Shown here piece after piece: positions 18,822 through 25,995 of a DNA stretch of 64,000 bases. The notes beneath the pieces are model-generated. The model saw only the letters and a list, made by a program, of their open reading frames with translations. It was not told the origin of the DNA and searched no databases. Source of the stretch: Nocardioides turkmenicus. GTDB taxonomy: Bacteria; Actinomycetota; Actinomycetes; Propionibacteriales; Nocardioidaceae. The stretch is taken from positions 1-64,000 of the forward strand of contig NZ_JAALAA010000020.1 of the NCBI RefSeq assembly GCF_011045035.1. The letters are read 5' to 3'. Position 1 is the first letter of the stretch, and every line of letters begins with the position of its first letter. The position numbers were made by a program, and so were the translations under genes.

Positions 18822-19543
18822 GCGGTAATCCCTTCCTCGGAACCATTGTCCACGGTCTCGTCTGCCTCTGCAGCCTTGCGCGACTCGTGATACGCGAGGA
18901 TCTGCAGCTCGATCGAGAGGTCGACCTTGCGCACGTCGACACCCGGCGGCACGTTGAGCACCGCGGGCGCGAAGTTGAGGATGCTGCTGATGCCGGCCTC
19001 GACCATCGCGTCGGCGACGTCCTGGGCCGCGGTCGCCGGCACCGAGATGACGCCGATCGAGACCTGCTCGGCCGCGACGATCTCGGCCAGATCGGCGAAC
19101 GGCCGCACCTCGAGCCCGGCGACCGTCCGACCCTGCATCTGCTCGGCGGCGTCCAGGAGCGCGACGGTGCGGAAGCCGCGGCTGCTGAAGCCGGAGAAGT
19201 TGGCCAGCGCCTGACCGAGGTTTCCGATACCGACGATGATGACCGGCCAGTCGTGGGTGACACCGATCTCGCGGGCGATCTGGTAGCTCAGGTAGTCGAC
19301 GTCGTAGCCGACGCCGCGAGTGCCGTAGGAGCCCAGGTAGGAGAGGTCCTTGCGCAGCTTGGCGGAGTTGACCCCGGCGGCCGCGGCGAGCTCCTCGGAG
19401 GAGCAGGAGGCGATGTTGCGCTCGGCGAGCGAGGTCAGCACCCGGAGGTAGACCGGGAGCCGGGCGACTGTCGCCTCGGGGATGTCCCGGTGGGGGTCCT
19501 GGGCACCGCTGCCCTCGCCCGTATTCGTACTCCGTGCCGTCAC
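18818..19543 (-). CDS. rex: Redox-sensing transcriptional repressor Rex
   Basis: This 241-residue repressor senses NADH/NAD+. It has an N-terminal winged helix (LPVYLRVLTSLAERNIASCSSEELAAAAGVNSAKLRKDLS), the GSYGTRGVGYDV linker and a Rossmann domain with VGIGNLGQAL. The start chosen is the GTG preceded by AAAGAG; an upstream in-frame GTG at 19570 would add nine residues. It heads the rex-hemACD operon, as in Streptomyces, where Rex controls its own operon and respiratory genes. A possible operator lies 80-100 bp upstream. Confidence 0.93.
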   Translation of the reverse strand: MTARSTNTGEGSGAQDPHRDIPEATVARLPVYLRVLTSLAERNIASCSSEELAAAAGVNSAKLRKDLSYLGSYGTRGVGYDVDYLSYQIAREIGVTHDWPVIIVGIGNLGQALANFSGFSSRGFRTVALLDAAEQMQGRTVAGLEVRPFADLAEIVAAEQVSIGVISVPATAAQDVADAMVEAGISSILNFAPAVLNVPPGVDVRKVDLSIELQILAYHESRKAAEADETVDNGSEEGITA

Positions 19544-19624
19544 GCTCTGCTCTTTCAATGCCGGCGCCACAGACGGGGGCTTTTTAGCCCGGGATCGCCC
19601 TGCGGCTCAGCCACCATACGGACT

Positions 19625-19642
19625 TTGTGACCGCGAGAACAA
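19625..19642. promoter_or_regulatory. Weak candidate Rex operator upstream of rex-hem operon
   Basis: TTGTGACCGCGAGAACAA shares about 10 of 14 informative positions with the Rex operator TTGTGAA-N4-TTCACAA. It lies between rex and the glutaredoxin-like gene, where autoregulation is expected. The right half-site is poor, so this is tentative. Confidence 0.35.
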
Positions 19643-19721
19643 ACTCGCAGAGCGTCGGCTAGCACACGTGTTTGTGGAGTTGTCAGAGGGGGGTTGTTCA
19701 GGGTATTGGGCCAATCGACAG

Positions 19722-19961
19722 TTATTCTGGGGAGCGCGCCAGCGCTGCCCTCAGCCGCTCCTCCGAGACCCGCCAGAAGTCGTGCTGCTTCCCGTCGACG
19801 TACGTCACCGGCACCTCGTCCGTGAAGCGCTCGCGCAGCTCGTCGTCGGCGTCGATGTCGACTTCGGTGTAGTCGTTGCCGACCACCTTCTCGACGACCA
19901 GCCTCGCCTCGTCGCAGAGGTGGCAGCCCTGACGGGAGTAGAAGGTCACACGCGGTTCCAT
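19722..19961 (-). CDS. Glutaredoxin-like protein (DUF836 family)
   Basis: This 79-residue protein is a small thioredoxin-fold domain with the redox motif in FYSRQGCHLCDEARL (CxxC near residue 13) and the cis-Pro loop DEVPVTYVDG. It probably acts as a cytoplasmic thiol-disulfide protein, with partner unknown. The same gene sits beside rex in Streptomyces. A small GGGCTAAAAAGCCC hairpin downstream (around 19580) may terminate it. Confidence 0.85.
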   Translation of the reverse strand: MEPRVTFYSRQGCHLCDEARLVVEKVVGNDYTEVDIDADDELRERFTDEVPVTYVDGKQHDFWRVSEERLRAALARSPE

Positions 19962-20030
19962 CCGACCATCTTCGCACTTGCCACGGCACCTGGGTGCCGC
20001 AGAGACGTCCGGAGCACTACTGTTGGCGCA

Positions 20031-20930
20031 ATGAGCAGCGCCAGCGACCGCCGCCGCGCCGAGCTGCGGCGCAAAGACCTCAAACGCCGCTCGGCACTCG
20101 CCGGCGAGGCATCGGCCGCGGCCGCGGAGATCGAGGCCTGGCTCTACCCGACGGGTGGAGACCCGACGGCGGCCGCGTTCTTCGACGTGGACAACACGAT
20201 CATGCAGGGCGCGACGATCTTCCATCTGGCCCGCGGCCTGCATCGGCGCAAGTTCTTCCGTACGCGGGACATCGCCTCGGCGGCGTACAAGCAGGCGTAC
20301 TTCCGGATCGCCGGGGTCGAGGACCCGGCCCACATGGAGTCGGCGCGCTCGTCGGCGCTGTCGTTCATCCGCGGCCATCGCGCCGAGGAGGTCGAGAGCC
20401 TGATGGAGGAGATCTTCGACGAGGGCATGGCCCACCGGATCTGGCCCGGCACCCGGGCGCTCGCGCAGACCCACATCGACCAGGGGCAGCGGGTGTGGCT
20501 GGTGACCGCCGCGCCGGTCGAGGCCGCCCGGGTCATCGCCCGGCGGCTCGGGCTCACCGGCGCCCTCGGGACGGTGGCGGCGACCGAGGACGGCGTCTAC
20601 ACCGGCGAGCTGGTCGGCGAGATGCTCCACGGGCCGGCCAAGGCGGAGGCGGTCAAGGCGATCGCGGCCCGGGAGAACCTCGACCTGTCCCGCTGTGCGG
20701 CCTACTCCGATTCCTACAACGACCTGCCGATGCTCTCGCTGGTCGGCCACCCGTGCGCCATCAACCCGGACGCGCGCCTGCGCGCCCACGCGCGCCAGAA
20801 GGGCTGGCCGATCCGCGACTACCGCACCGGGCGCAAGGCCGCCCGGGCCGGCCTGGTGACGGCAGCGCTGGGCGGAGCTGCCACGGGGGCGATCGCGGTG
20901 GCGATCGCGCTCCGCGGCCGCAAGCACTGA
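20031..20930 (+). CDS. HAD-IB family hydrolase (SerB-like phosphatase)
   Basis: This 299-residue protein is of the haloacid dehalogenase superfamily, subclass IB. It has motif I in AAFFDVDNTIMQG (nucleophile Asp near residue 53), motif II in WLVTAAP, and motif III/IV in CAAYSDSYNDLPMLSLVGHPCAINPD. A C-terminal hydrophobic segment (LVTAALGGAATGAIAVAIALRG) could be a membrane anchor. The substrate is unknown; relatives are annotated as phosphoserine phosphatase-like or acyltransferase-fused HADs. The start ATG follows a short gap after the divergent glutaredoxin gene. Confidence 0.85.
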   Translation: MSSASDRRRAELRRKDLKRRSALAGEASAAAAEIEAWLYPTGGDPTAAAFFDVDNTIMQGATIFHLARGLHRRKFFRTRDIASAAYKQAYFRIAGVEDPAHMESARSSALSFIRGHRAEEVESLMEEIFDEGMAHRIWPGTRALAQTHIDQGQRVWLVTAAPVEAARVIARRLGLTGALGTVAATEDGVYTGELVGEMLHGPAKAEAVKAIAARENLDLSRCAAYSDSYNDLPMLSLVGHPCAINPDARLRAHARQKGWPIRDYRTGRKAARAGLVTAALGGAATGAIAVAIALRGRKH

Positions 20931-21021
20931 TTTCGGCCGTTGGCGACCGGTATGCAGGCCGGGTATTCATCGCCATGTCATGAAAATGCCACCACACGCC
21001 GACACGACTTCGGCTCGGGAC

Positions 21022-21051
21022 CTGACATCGGGATGCCCTAACCCGTAAGGT
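21022..21051 (+). promoter_or_regulatory. Candidate housekeeping promoter of the BldN-like sigma gene
   Basis: CTGACA (21022-21027) and TAAGGT (21046-21051) are spaced 18 bp, close to the actinobacterial sigma-70 consensus TTGAC-18-TANNNT. They lie 37-67 bp upstream of the start codon. The gap 20931-21088 holds no other recognisable feature. Confidence 0.4.
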
Positions 21052-21088
21052 TGGGCTCGCTCAGGGGGAGTCTTCGGGAGGGACCCAC

Positions 21089-21871
21089 ATGTCGCGCCGC
21101 GCCAATGACGTCCATCGTCGCTTGGATGCCCTGCGCGCTGCGGTCGCGCTCCTGATGAACGAGGGCTACGAACCGGCCTACGCCGGTGTGGCTGGTGCCT
21201 CGGGCCCGTTCGCCGAGCCCGAGCGTCGTGGTTCGGGCGGCGGCCACGAGACCCATCCCCGCTCCGACAACGAGCCCGACGACGACACCGAGCTCGCCGC
21301 CTCCTCGGAGGAGACCGAGGCCGACCGCACCCGGCTGATCGCGCTGGTCGAGCTCGCGCGCAAGGGTGACAAGGAGGCGTTCGGCCTCCTCTACGACCAC
21401 TACAACGGCGCCGTCTACCGGTTCCTCTTCTACCGCACCCGCTCCGCCCAGGTCGCCGAGGACCTCACCTCGGAGACCTTCTTCCGGGCGCTGCGGTCGA
21501 TGACCGGCTTCCGCTGGCAGGGCAAGGACTTCGGCGCCTGGCTGATGACCATCGCCCGCAACCTGGCCACCGATCACTTCAAGGCGGGACGTACGCGCCT
21601 GGAGATGACGACCGAAGACATGGGTCTGCACGACTCCCCTGCCGACGGGCCGGAGAAGATCGTGATGGCCGGGATCACCAACGAGATGCTGCTCGGAGCA
21701 CTCTCCAAGCTCCCCGACGAACAACGCGACTGCATCATCATGCGTTTCCTCCAGGGGCTGTCCATCGCCGAGACAGCGGCTATCCTCGGACGCAGCGACG
21801 GGGCCGTGAAACAGCTCCAGCTGCGCGGGATCCGCAATCTCGCCAAGCAGATGCCTGACGGGATCCGCTGA
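21089..21871 (+). CDS. ECF RNA polymerase sigma factor, BldN-like
   Basis: This 260-residue sigma factor has region 2 at about residues 105-170 (FGLLYDHYNGAVYRFLFYRT... DLTSETFFRALRSM) and region 4 at about 205-255 (LSKLPDEQRDCIIMRFLQGLSIAETAAILGRSDGAVKQLQLRGIRNL). An N-terminal extension of about 85 residues, rich in Gly/Asp/Glu, precedes region 2, recalling the pro-sequence of Streptomyces BldN. The next gene encodes a membrane protein in the position of the anti-sigma RsbN. Orthology to BldN rests on gene order and domain layout; the regulon here is unknown. Confidence 0.85.
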   Translation: MSRRANDVHRRLDALRAAVALLMNEGYEPAYAGVAGASGPFAEPERRGSGGGHETHPRSDNEPDDDTELAASSEETEADRTRLIALVELARKGDKEAFGLLYDHYNGAVYRFLFYRTRSAQVAEDLTSETFFRALRSMTGFRWQGKDFGAWLMTIARNLATDHFKAGRTRLEMTTEDMGLHDSPADGPEKIVMAGITNEMLLGALSKLPDEQRDCIIMRFLQGLSIAETAAILGRSDGAVKQLQLRGIRNLAKQMPDGIR

Positions 21872-22013
21872 TGATTGTGTTCCGCACCACCTTGAATGCT
21901 CGACCGGTTGCCGTAACCCGCGGCCGGGGCGACTCGTTGTCCGACATGGCTGGGCCTTGTGCGCAGCTGTTTCGACGAATCCCTCACTGCCGATACCGAG
22001 TAGGAACCATCCG

Positions 22014-23207
22014 ATGAGCCCGGCGTTCCCGGCGCGAAAGCGTGCCGACGAGTTCGACCGAATGGTCGCGGCGTACTCCGCGACCGATCGGCGTTCCTCG
22101 CATTCTGCCGACGAGCTTCACGATCTGGCAGCCTTCGCTTCGTCGCTCTCCACGCTCAGCGACTCCGCCGTTCCCCGTCGCGAGTTCACCGCATCGCTCC
22201 GTGAGCGCCTCATGGAGGCCGCCGACACCGAGCTCGTGCCGGCGCCCCGCACCGAGAAGACCGTCGAGCGCAAGCTCACCGTCGGACCCGTGCGGAAGCC
22301 GCGCCGGCAGCGCAAGCTGGCCGTCGCCTTCGCTGCGATGGCGATCGTCGGCGGCACCGCGGGAGCCGCGGCCGCGTCCCAGACCGCTCTTCCGGGCGAC
22401 TCCCTCTACCCGGTCAAGCGTGCCGTCGAGAACGTCTCCGCCGGCTTCACCGTCAGCACCCAGGCCCGCGGCATCCGGATCCTCGAGGACGCCGGCACCC
22501 GCCTGCGCGAGGCCAAGTCCCTGGTCGCCGACGCGCCGATGACCGACGCCGAGCAGGTCACCGCGACGCTCGAGACCTTCTCGCGTCAGGCTGCCCACGG
22601 CTCCGATCTGCTCATCAGCGACTTCGAGAAGTCCCAGGACAACGAGTCGCTCGCCCAGCTGCGTACGTTCGCGGCCGATGGCGTCGAGGAGCTGGCCGAG
22701 CTGAGCCCGAACGTGCCGGAGCGGGCCGAGCCAGCCGTCTCCGACGCCGCCCAGACGCTCGTGCTGATCGACCAGGCCGCCGCTCAGCTCTGCCCCACCT
22801 GCGAGGGCGGCATCACCGAGCTGCCCGCGACGCTGGTCTCCAGCCTCACCTCCGAGATCGACGGGCTGCTTCCCGCCGACACCGTCGTCGAGGCGGAGGC
22901 GCTGCCGCCGATCAGCCCCGACGAGAACGCGCTCGACCTGCCGTCCATCGATCCCGACAAGATCGGTCCCGGCTCGGTGACCGACCCCAAGGGCGAGAAG
23001 GGCGACAAGCCGGAGAAGCCCGCCACCGAGGAGCCTGCGGAGGACGGCAGCATCCTGCCCACTCCCACGCCCTCCGACGGTGGCCCGACCGAGGAGCCCG
23101 AGACCGACCCCGGCACCGTGACGGACCCCGTCACCGGCCTGGTCACCGGTGTCACCGGTCTGGTCGGCGACGTGCTCGCCGGCGCCACCGGTCTCCTCAC
23201 CCCGTAA
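22014..23207 (+). CDS. DUF5667 single-pass membrane protein, candidate anti-sigma factor (RsbN-like)
   Basis: This is a 397-residue protein. The N-terminal cytoplasmic part (1-100) contains ADEFDRMVAAYS and ends in a basic patch (KPRRQRK). A membrane helix follows at about 102-122, then the DUF5667 hallmark PGDSLYPVKRAVENV, an extracellular helical region, and a Pro/Glu/Thr/Asp-rich C-terminus with repeats (TDPVTGLVTGVTGLVGD). It lies 142 bp after the sigma gene, like RsbN beside BldN. The likely role is to hold the sigma factor at the membrane. No zinc anti-sigma motif is visible. Confidence 0.75.
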   Translation: MSPAFPARKRADEFDRMVAAYSATDRRSSHSADELHDLAAFASSLSTLSDSAVPRREFTASLRERLMEAADTELVPAPRTEKTVERKLTVGPVRKPRRQRKLAVAFAAMAIVGGTAGAAAASQTALPGDSLYPVKRAVENVSAGFTVSTQARGIRILEDAGTRLREAKSLVADAPMTDAEQVTATLETFSRQAAHGSDLLISDFEKSQDNESLAQLRTFAADGVEELAELSPNVPERAEPAVSDAAQTLVLIDQAAAQLCPTCEGGITELPATLVSSLTSEIDGLLPADTVVEAEALPPISPDENALDLPSIDPDKIGPGSVTDPKGEKGDKPEKPATEEPAEDGSILPTPTPSDGGPTEEPETDPGTVTDPVTGLVTGVTGLVGDVLAGATGLLTP

Positions 23208-23223
23208 TCGCCGAAGCGTCACG

Positions 23224-23302
23224 AGCGCTGGCCGAGTGGGCACGTCTGTGCCATCTCGGCCAGCGCTGCTGACGTCTCGGCCGACGCGGGTGACGCCTCG
23301 GC
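23224..23302. repeat. Terminator-like hairpin and dispersed GCCGAGGCGTCACC repeat
   Basis: An inverted repeat (23224-23242 / 23249-23267; 13 bp AGCGCTGGCCGAG plus 4 bp after a 2-bp mismatch) lies between convergent genes and can terminate both. It is followed by TGACGTCTCGGCCGAC (23270-23285) and GGTGACGCCTCGGC (23289-23302). Both words recur at 48.0-48.1 kb and the latter also at 46.96 kb, always between genes. Confidence 0.75.
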
Positions 23303-23309
23303 AGGCGTG

Positions 23310-24266
23310 TCAGCCGAAGACGGAGGCGCGCTCGCCGAGCAGGCGGTAGAGGGTCTGCTGGATGGTCTCGCGCACCTGGTCGGTGACGTTGAAGACCAGC
23401 ATCGGGTCGTCGGCCTCCGAGGCGTCGTACGCATCGGTGCGGATCGGCTCGCCGAACTCGATGAGCCACTTCGACGGGAGCGGGATGAGACCCAGCGGCC
23501 CGAGGAGCGGGAAGAACGGCGTGATCGGCAGGTAGGGCACGCCGAGGACCTTGGCGAGGGCCGGGACGTTGCCGACCAACGGGTAGATCTCCTCGGCACC
23601 GACGACGGAGAGCGGGACGATCGGGACGCCGGTGCGCAGCGCCGACGACACGAAGCCGCCGCGGCCGAAGCGCTGCAGCTTGTAGCGCTCGCTGTAGGGC
23701 TTGCCGATGCCCTTGAACCCCTCGGGCCAGACCCCGACGAGCTCGCCGTTGCGGAGCATCCGCTCGGCGTCCTCGCTGCAGGCCAGCGTCGCGCCCGCCT
23801 TGCGGGCGATGTTGCCGACGATCGGCAACCGGAAGACCAGGTCGGCGCCGAGCGGGCGCAGGTCTCGCCCGAGCGCGTCGTGGATCGAGACCATGGTCAT
23901 CAGGCCGTCCATCGGAATGGTGCCGGAGTGGTTGGAGACGATCAGGGCGCCACCGTCGGTCGGGATGTTCTCGATGCCGCGCACCTCCACCCGGAACCAC
24001 TTCTCCTTGATGGGCCGCAACACGGCGAGCAGGAAGCGCTGGGTGAGCTCACGATCGAAGCCGTATTCGTCGACGGAGTATTCGCCCGAGATCCGGCGGC
24101 GCAGAAACACGATGAACCGAGCGAGCTGCTCCTCCCACTCGGCCCCGAAGACCTCCTTGGCGGCACTCTCCAGGGCCGCGGCCCAGTCGGTCGCCGGGAT
24201 CGCCCGCAGCGGATGGCGCTCGCGGGTGGTGGTGCCGGGGAAACCGTGGGCGGCGGACTCAGTCAC
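23310..24266 (-). CDS. Lysophospholipid acyltransferase family protein (PlsC-like)
   Basis: This 318-residue acyltransferase has the catalytic block ALIVSNHSGTIPMDG, in which His and Asp are separated by six residues instead of the usual four. Substrate-binding block GVWPEGFKGIGK replaces the FPEGTRS motif, and VPIVPLSVVGAEE is the fourth block. It probably acts on membrane lipid precursors on the inner leaflet, with the acyl acceptor unknown. Its start overlaps the SDR gene by 8 bp, so the two are co-translated and may act in one pathway. Confidence 0.82.
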   Translation of the reverse strand: MTESAAHGFPGTTTRERHPLRAIPATDWAAALESAAKEVFGAEWEEQLARFIVFLRRRISGEYSVDEYGFDRELTQRFLLAVLRPIKEKWFRVEVRGIENIPTDGGALIVSNHSGTIPMDGLMTMVSIHDALGRDLRPLGADLVFRLPIVGNIARKAGATLACSEDAERMLRNGELVGVWPEGFKGIGKPYSERYKLQRFGRGGFVSSALRTGVPIVPLSVVGAEEIYPLVGNVPALAKVLGVPYLPITPFFPLLGPLGLIPLPSKWLIEFGEPIRTDAYDASEADDPMLVFNVTDQVRETIQQTLYRLLGERASVFG

Positions 24267-25278
24267 CGGACGCTCCTGTCAGTCGGCTCTCCAGGGCTGC
24301 CAGCGCGCGGTCGGCACGGTTGGCGGACGGCATCACGCTCTCCGCAAAGTCTACGACCGTCTCCTCGGTGGTGTAGCGAGGTTCGAAGCCCAGCAGGGAG
24401 CGCATCCGCGAGGTGTCGACACCTCGCCCGTAGGTCAGCAGCGCCCGCAGCTCGGCGGGGTATTCGCCGCCGCCGAACCTCGCCAGGCCGAACAGGGGCT
24501 CGGGGATCGGCACGGTCATCCGCTGCAGCCGTCGGGCCACCTGGGAATGGGTCAGCACGCCGTCGCCGGCGACGTTGAAGGTGCCGGGCACCCCGGTGCG
24601 TACGGCATGCTCGAGGACGCCGTAGAGGTCCTGCTCGTGGAGGAACTGCAGGCGCGGGTCGAAGCCGAGCACGTTCGGCACGACCGTGCGCCGGAAGTGG
24701 GACGCGATCGGGCTCACCACCCTCGGTCCGAGGACGTTGGCACAGCGCAGCACCGTGACCGCGACGTCCGGACGACGCCGGGCGAAGCCGCGTACGTAGG
24801 ACTCGATGTCGGCCACGTCGCGGGCGTAACCGGAGGACGGGGTGCGCCGCGGCTCCATCGACTCGGTGAACATCGCCGGGTCGCGGCTGCTCGCCCCGTA
24901 GACCTGGGTCGTCGACTTCACCACGACCTGGCGCAGGGACGGCGCGGTCTGGCACGCCGCGAGGAGCTGCATCGTCCCGATGACGTTGAGCTCCTTCATC
25001 GTCGATCGACCCCCGGTGTTGCCGGGGGTCGCGATGACGCTGAGGTGGACGACGGTGTCGACCTCCTCCTTGGCGATCACCTTGGCGATCACCGGGTTGC
25101 GGATGTCGGCTCGGACGAATCCGACCTTGCCGATGTCGCCGCGAGGCGGTGCGACATCGACGCCGATCACCCGCTCGACGTTGGGGTGGCAGGCGGCAGC
25201 GCGCGCAAAACGGCGCCCGAGGTCACGCGAGACCCCGGTGACCAGGAGGACCCGACCGGGCCCGGTGCGTTCCGCCAC
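24259..25278 (-). CDS. NAD-dependent epimerase/dehydratase family protein (extended SDR)
   Basis: This is a 339-residue protein. The N-terminal Rossmann motif reads VLLVTGVSRDLGRRFA rather than the usual TGxxGxxG. VVHLSVIATPGN, the STTQVYG serine region and SGYARDVADIE (YxxxD instead of the catalytic YxxxK) follow. Loss of the lysine suggests a non-classical or inactive SDR. It is coupled to the acyltransferase and lies 14 bp after the bS22-like gene, as in other actinobacteria. The substrate is unknown. Confidence 0.8.
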   Translation of the reverse strand: MAERTGPGRVLLVTGVSRDLGRRFARAAACHPNVERVIGVDVAPPRGDIGKVGFVRADIRNPVIAKVIAKEEVDTVVHLSVIATPGNTGGRSTMKELNVIGTMQLLAACQTAPSLRQVVVKSTTQVYGASSRDPAMFTESMEPRRTPSSGYARDVADIESYVRGFARRRPDVAVTVLRCANVLGPRVVSPIASHFRRTVVPNVLGFDPRLQFLHEQDLYGVLEHAVRTGVPGTFNVAGDGVLTHSQVARRLQRMTVPIPEPLFGLARFGGGEYPAELRALLTYGRGVDTSRMRSLLGFEPRYTTEETVVDFAESVMPSANRADRALAALESRLTGASGD

Positions 25279-25292
25279 CTACGCCACGTACG

Positions 25293-25394
25293 TCACTTGC
25301 CGAGCTTGCGGCGCTGGACGCGAGTCTTCTTGAGCAGCTTGCGGTGCTTCTTCTTCGCCATGCGCTTGCGACGCTTCTTGATGACAGAACCCAC
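25293..25394 (-). CDS. bS22-like small basic ribosome-associated protein (AURKAIP1/COX24 domain)
   Basis: This 33-residue protein begins GSVIKKRRKRMAKKKHR after a GTG start and ends in RVQRRKLGK, so more than half its residues are Lys or Arg. This is the AURKAIP1/COX24 pattern found in actinobacterial ribosome protein bS22. GAAGGG lies upstream as a ribosome site. It is co-directional with the SDR gene 14 bp downstream. The gene is easily missed because of its size. Confidence 0.85.
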   Translation of the reverse strand: MGSVIKKRRKRMAKKKHRKLLKKTRVQRRKLGK

Positions 25395-25542
25395 GGGGAA
25401 CCCTTCACGATCGTTGCAGAGAATGCCGGCCCGGTGCCGACGCGGCCACTCACCGCAGCGCGCGGCAAACAGACCTAGGGGGTAAGACTAACCAAGCCAG
25501 CGGACGCAGAGAGAATCGGTGACCCGGTGAGACAGGTGTTGC

Positions 25543-25571
25543 CCCCGCGCCCGTCTTGCTCGGGCGCGGGG
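25543..25571 (-). terminator. Hairpin terminator downstream of the small HTH gene
   Basis: A perfect 11-bp stem (CCCCGCGCCCG / CGGGCGCGGGG) with a 7-nt loop starts 8 bp after the stop codon of the small HTH gene on the minus strand. Confidence 0.8.
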
Positions 25572-25579
25572 TCCGACAA

Positions 25580-25783
25580 CTAGCCCGCGTTGTAGAACGA
25601 GCTCTTGAGGTATTCGTTCGCGTCGTCCTCCCGAACCCGGAAGGAACGACCGACTCGCACCGCAGGCAGCTCGCCCGAGTGAACCAACCGGTAGACCGTC
25701 ATCTTGGACACGCGCATCATCGACGCAACCTCAGCAACGGTCAGGAACTTGCTGTCAGAGATGTCTCCAGAAGGAGTAACCAT
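25580..25783 (-). CDS. Small excisionase-family/MerR-like helix-turn-helix protein
   Basis: This 67-residue DNA-binding protein is one winged-helix domain: FLTVAEVASMMRVSKMTVYRLVHSGELPAVRVGRSFRVREDDANEYL. It resembles BldC/excisionase-type proteins and the BldC-like gene found downstream of bldN in Streptomyces. The ATG is preceded by GGAAG. It is probably a monocistronic regulator with its own terminator, and its target is unknown. The 212-bp gap up to acuC (25784-25995) shows no further gene. Confidence 0.85.
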   Translation of the reverse strand: MVTPSGDISDSKFLTVAEVASMMRVSKMTVYRLVHSGELPAVRVGRSFRVREDDANEYLKSSFYNAG

Positions 25784-25995
25784 CTGCTTCCACCGTTCTC
25801 TCTCGAGTGATCGCGACGCCAGCGGCTTCCCCACCGCTGGTCCAAAAACGCGATCCCAAAGTGAGAATAGGGCCTGATGTGACTGATGGGGAAGGGGACA
25901 CCCTTGAGAATCTCACATACCACCGGCGTGTCGAGTTGCTTTTGGGCACGGCGAAGCATGCTTCCTCGACCCCGTGTCGAGACGTGGCACCCGAG

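Noticed and set aside
19575..19593. GGGCTAAAAAGCCC hairpin as a riboswitch expression platform for rex
   Set aside because: It is only a 4-bp stem, has no aptamer-like sequence upstream, and is better explained as a weak terminator of the glutaredoxin-like gene.
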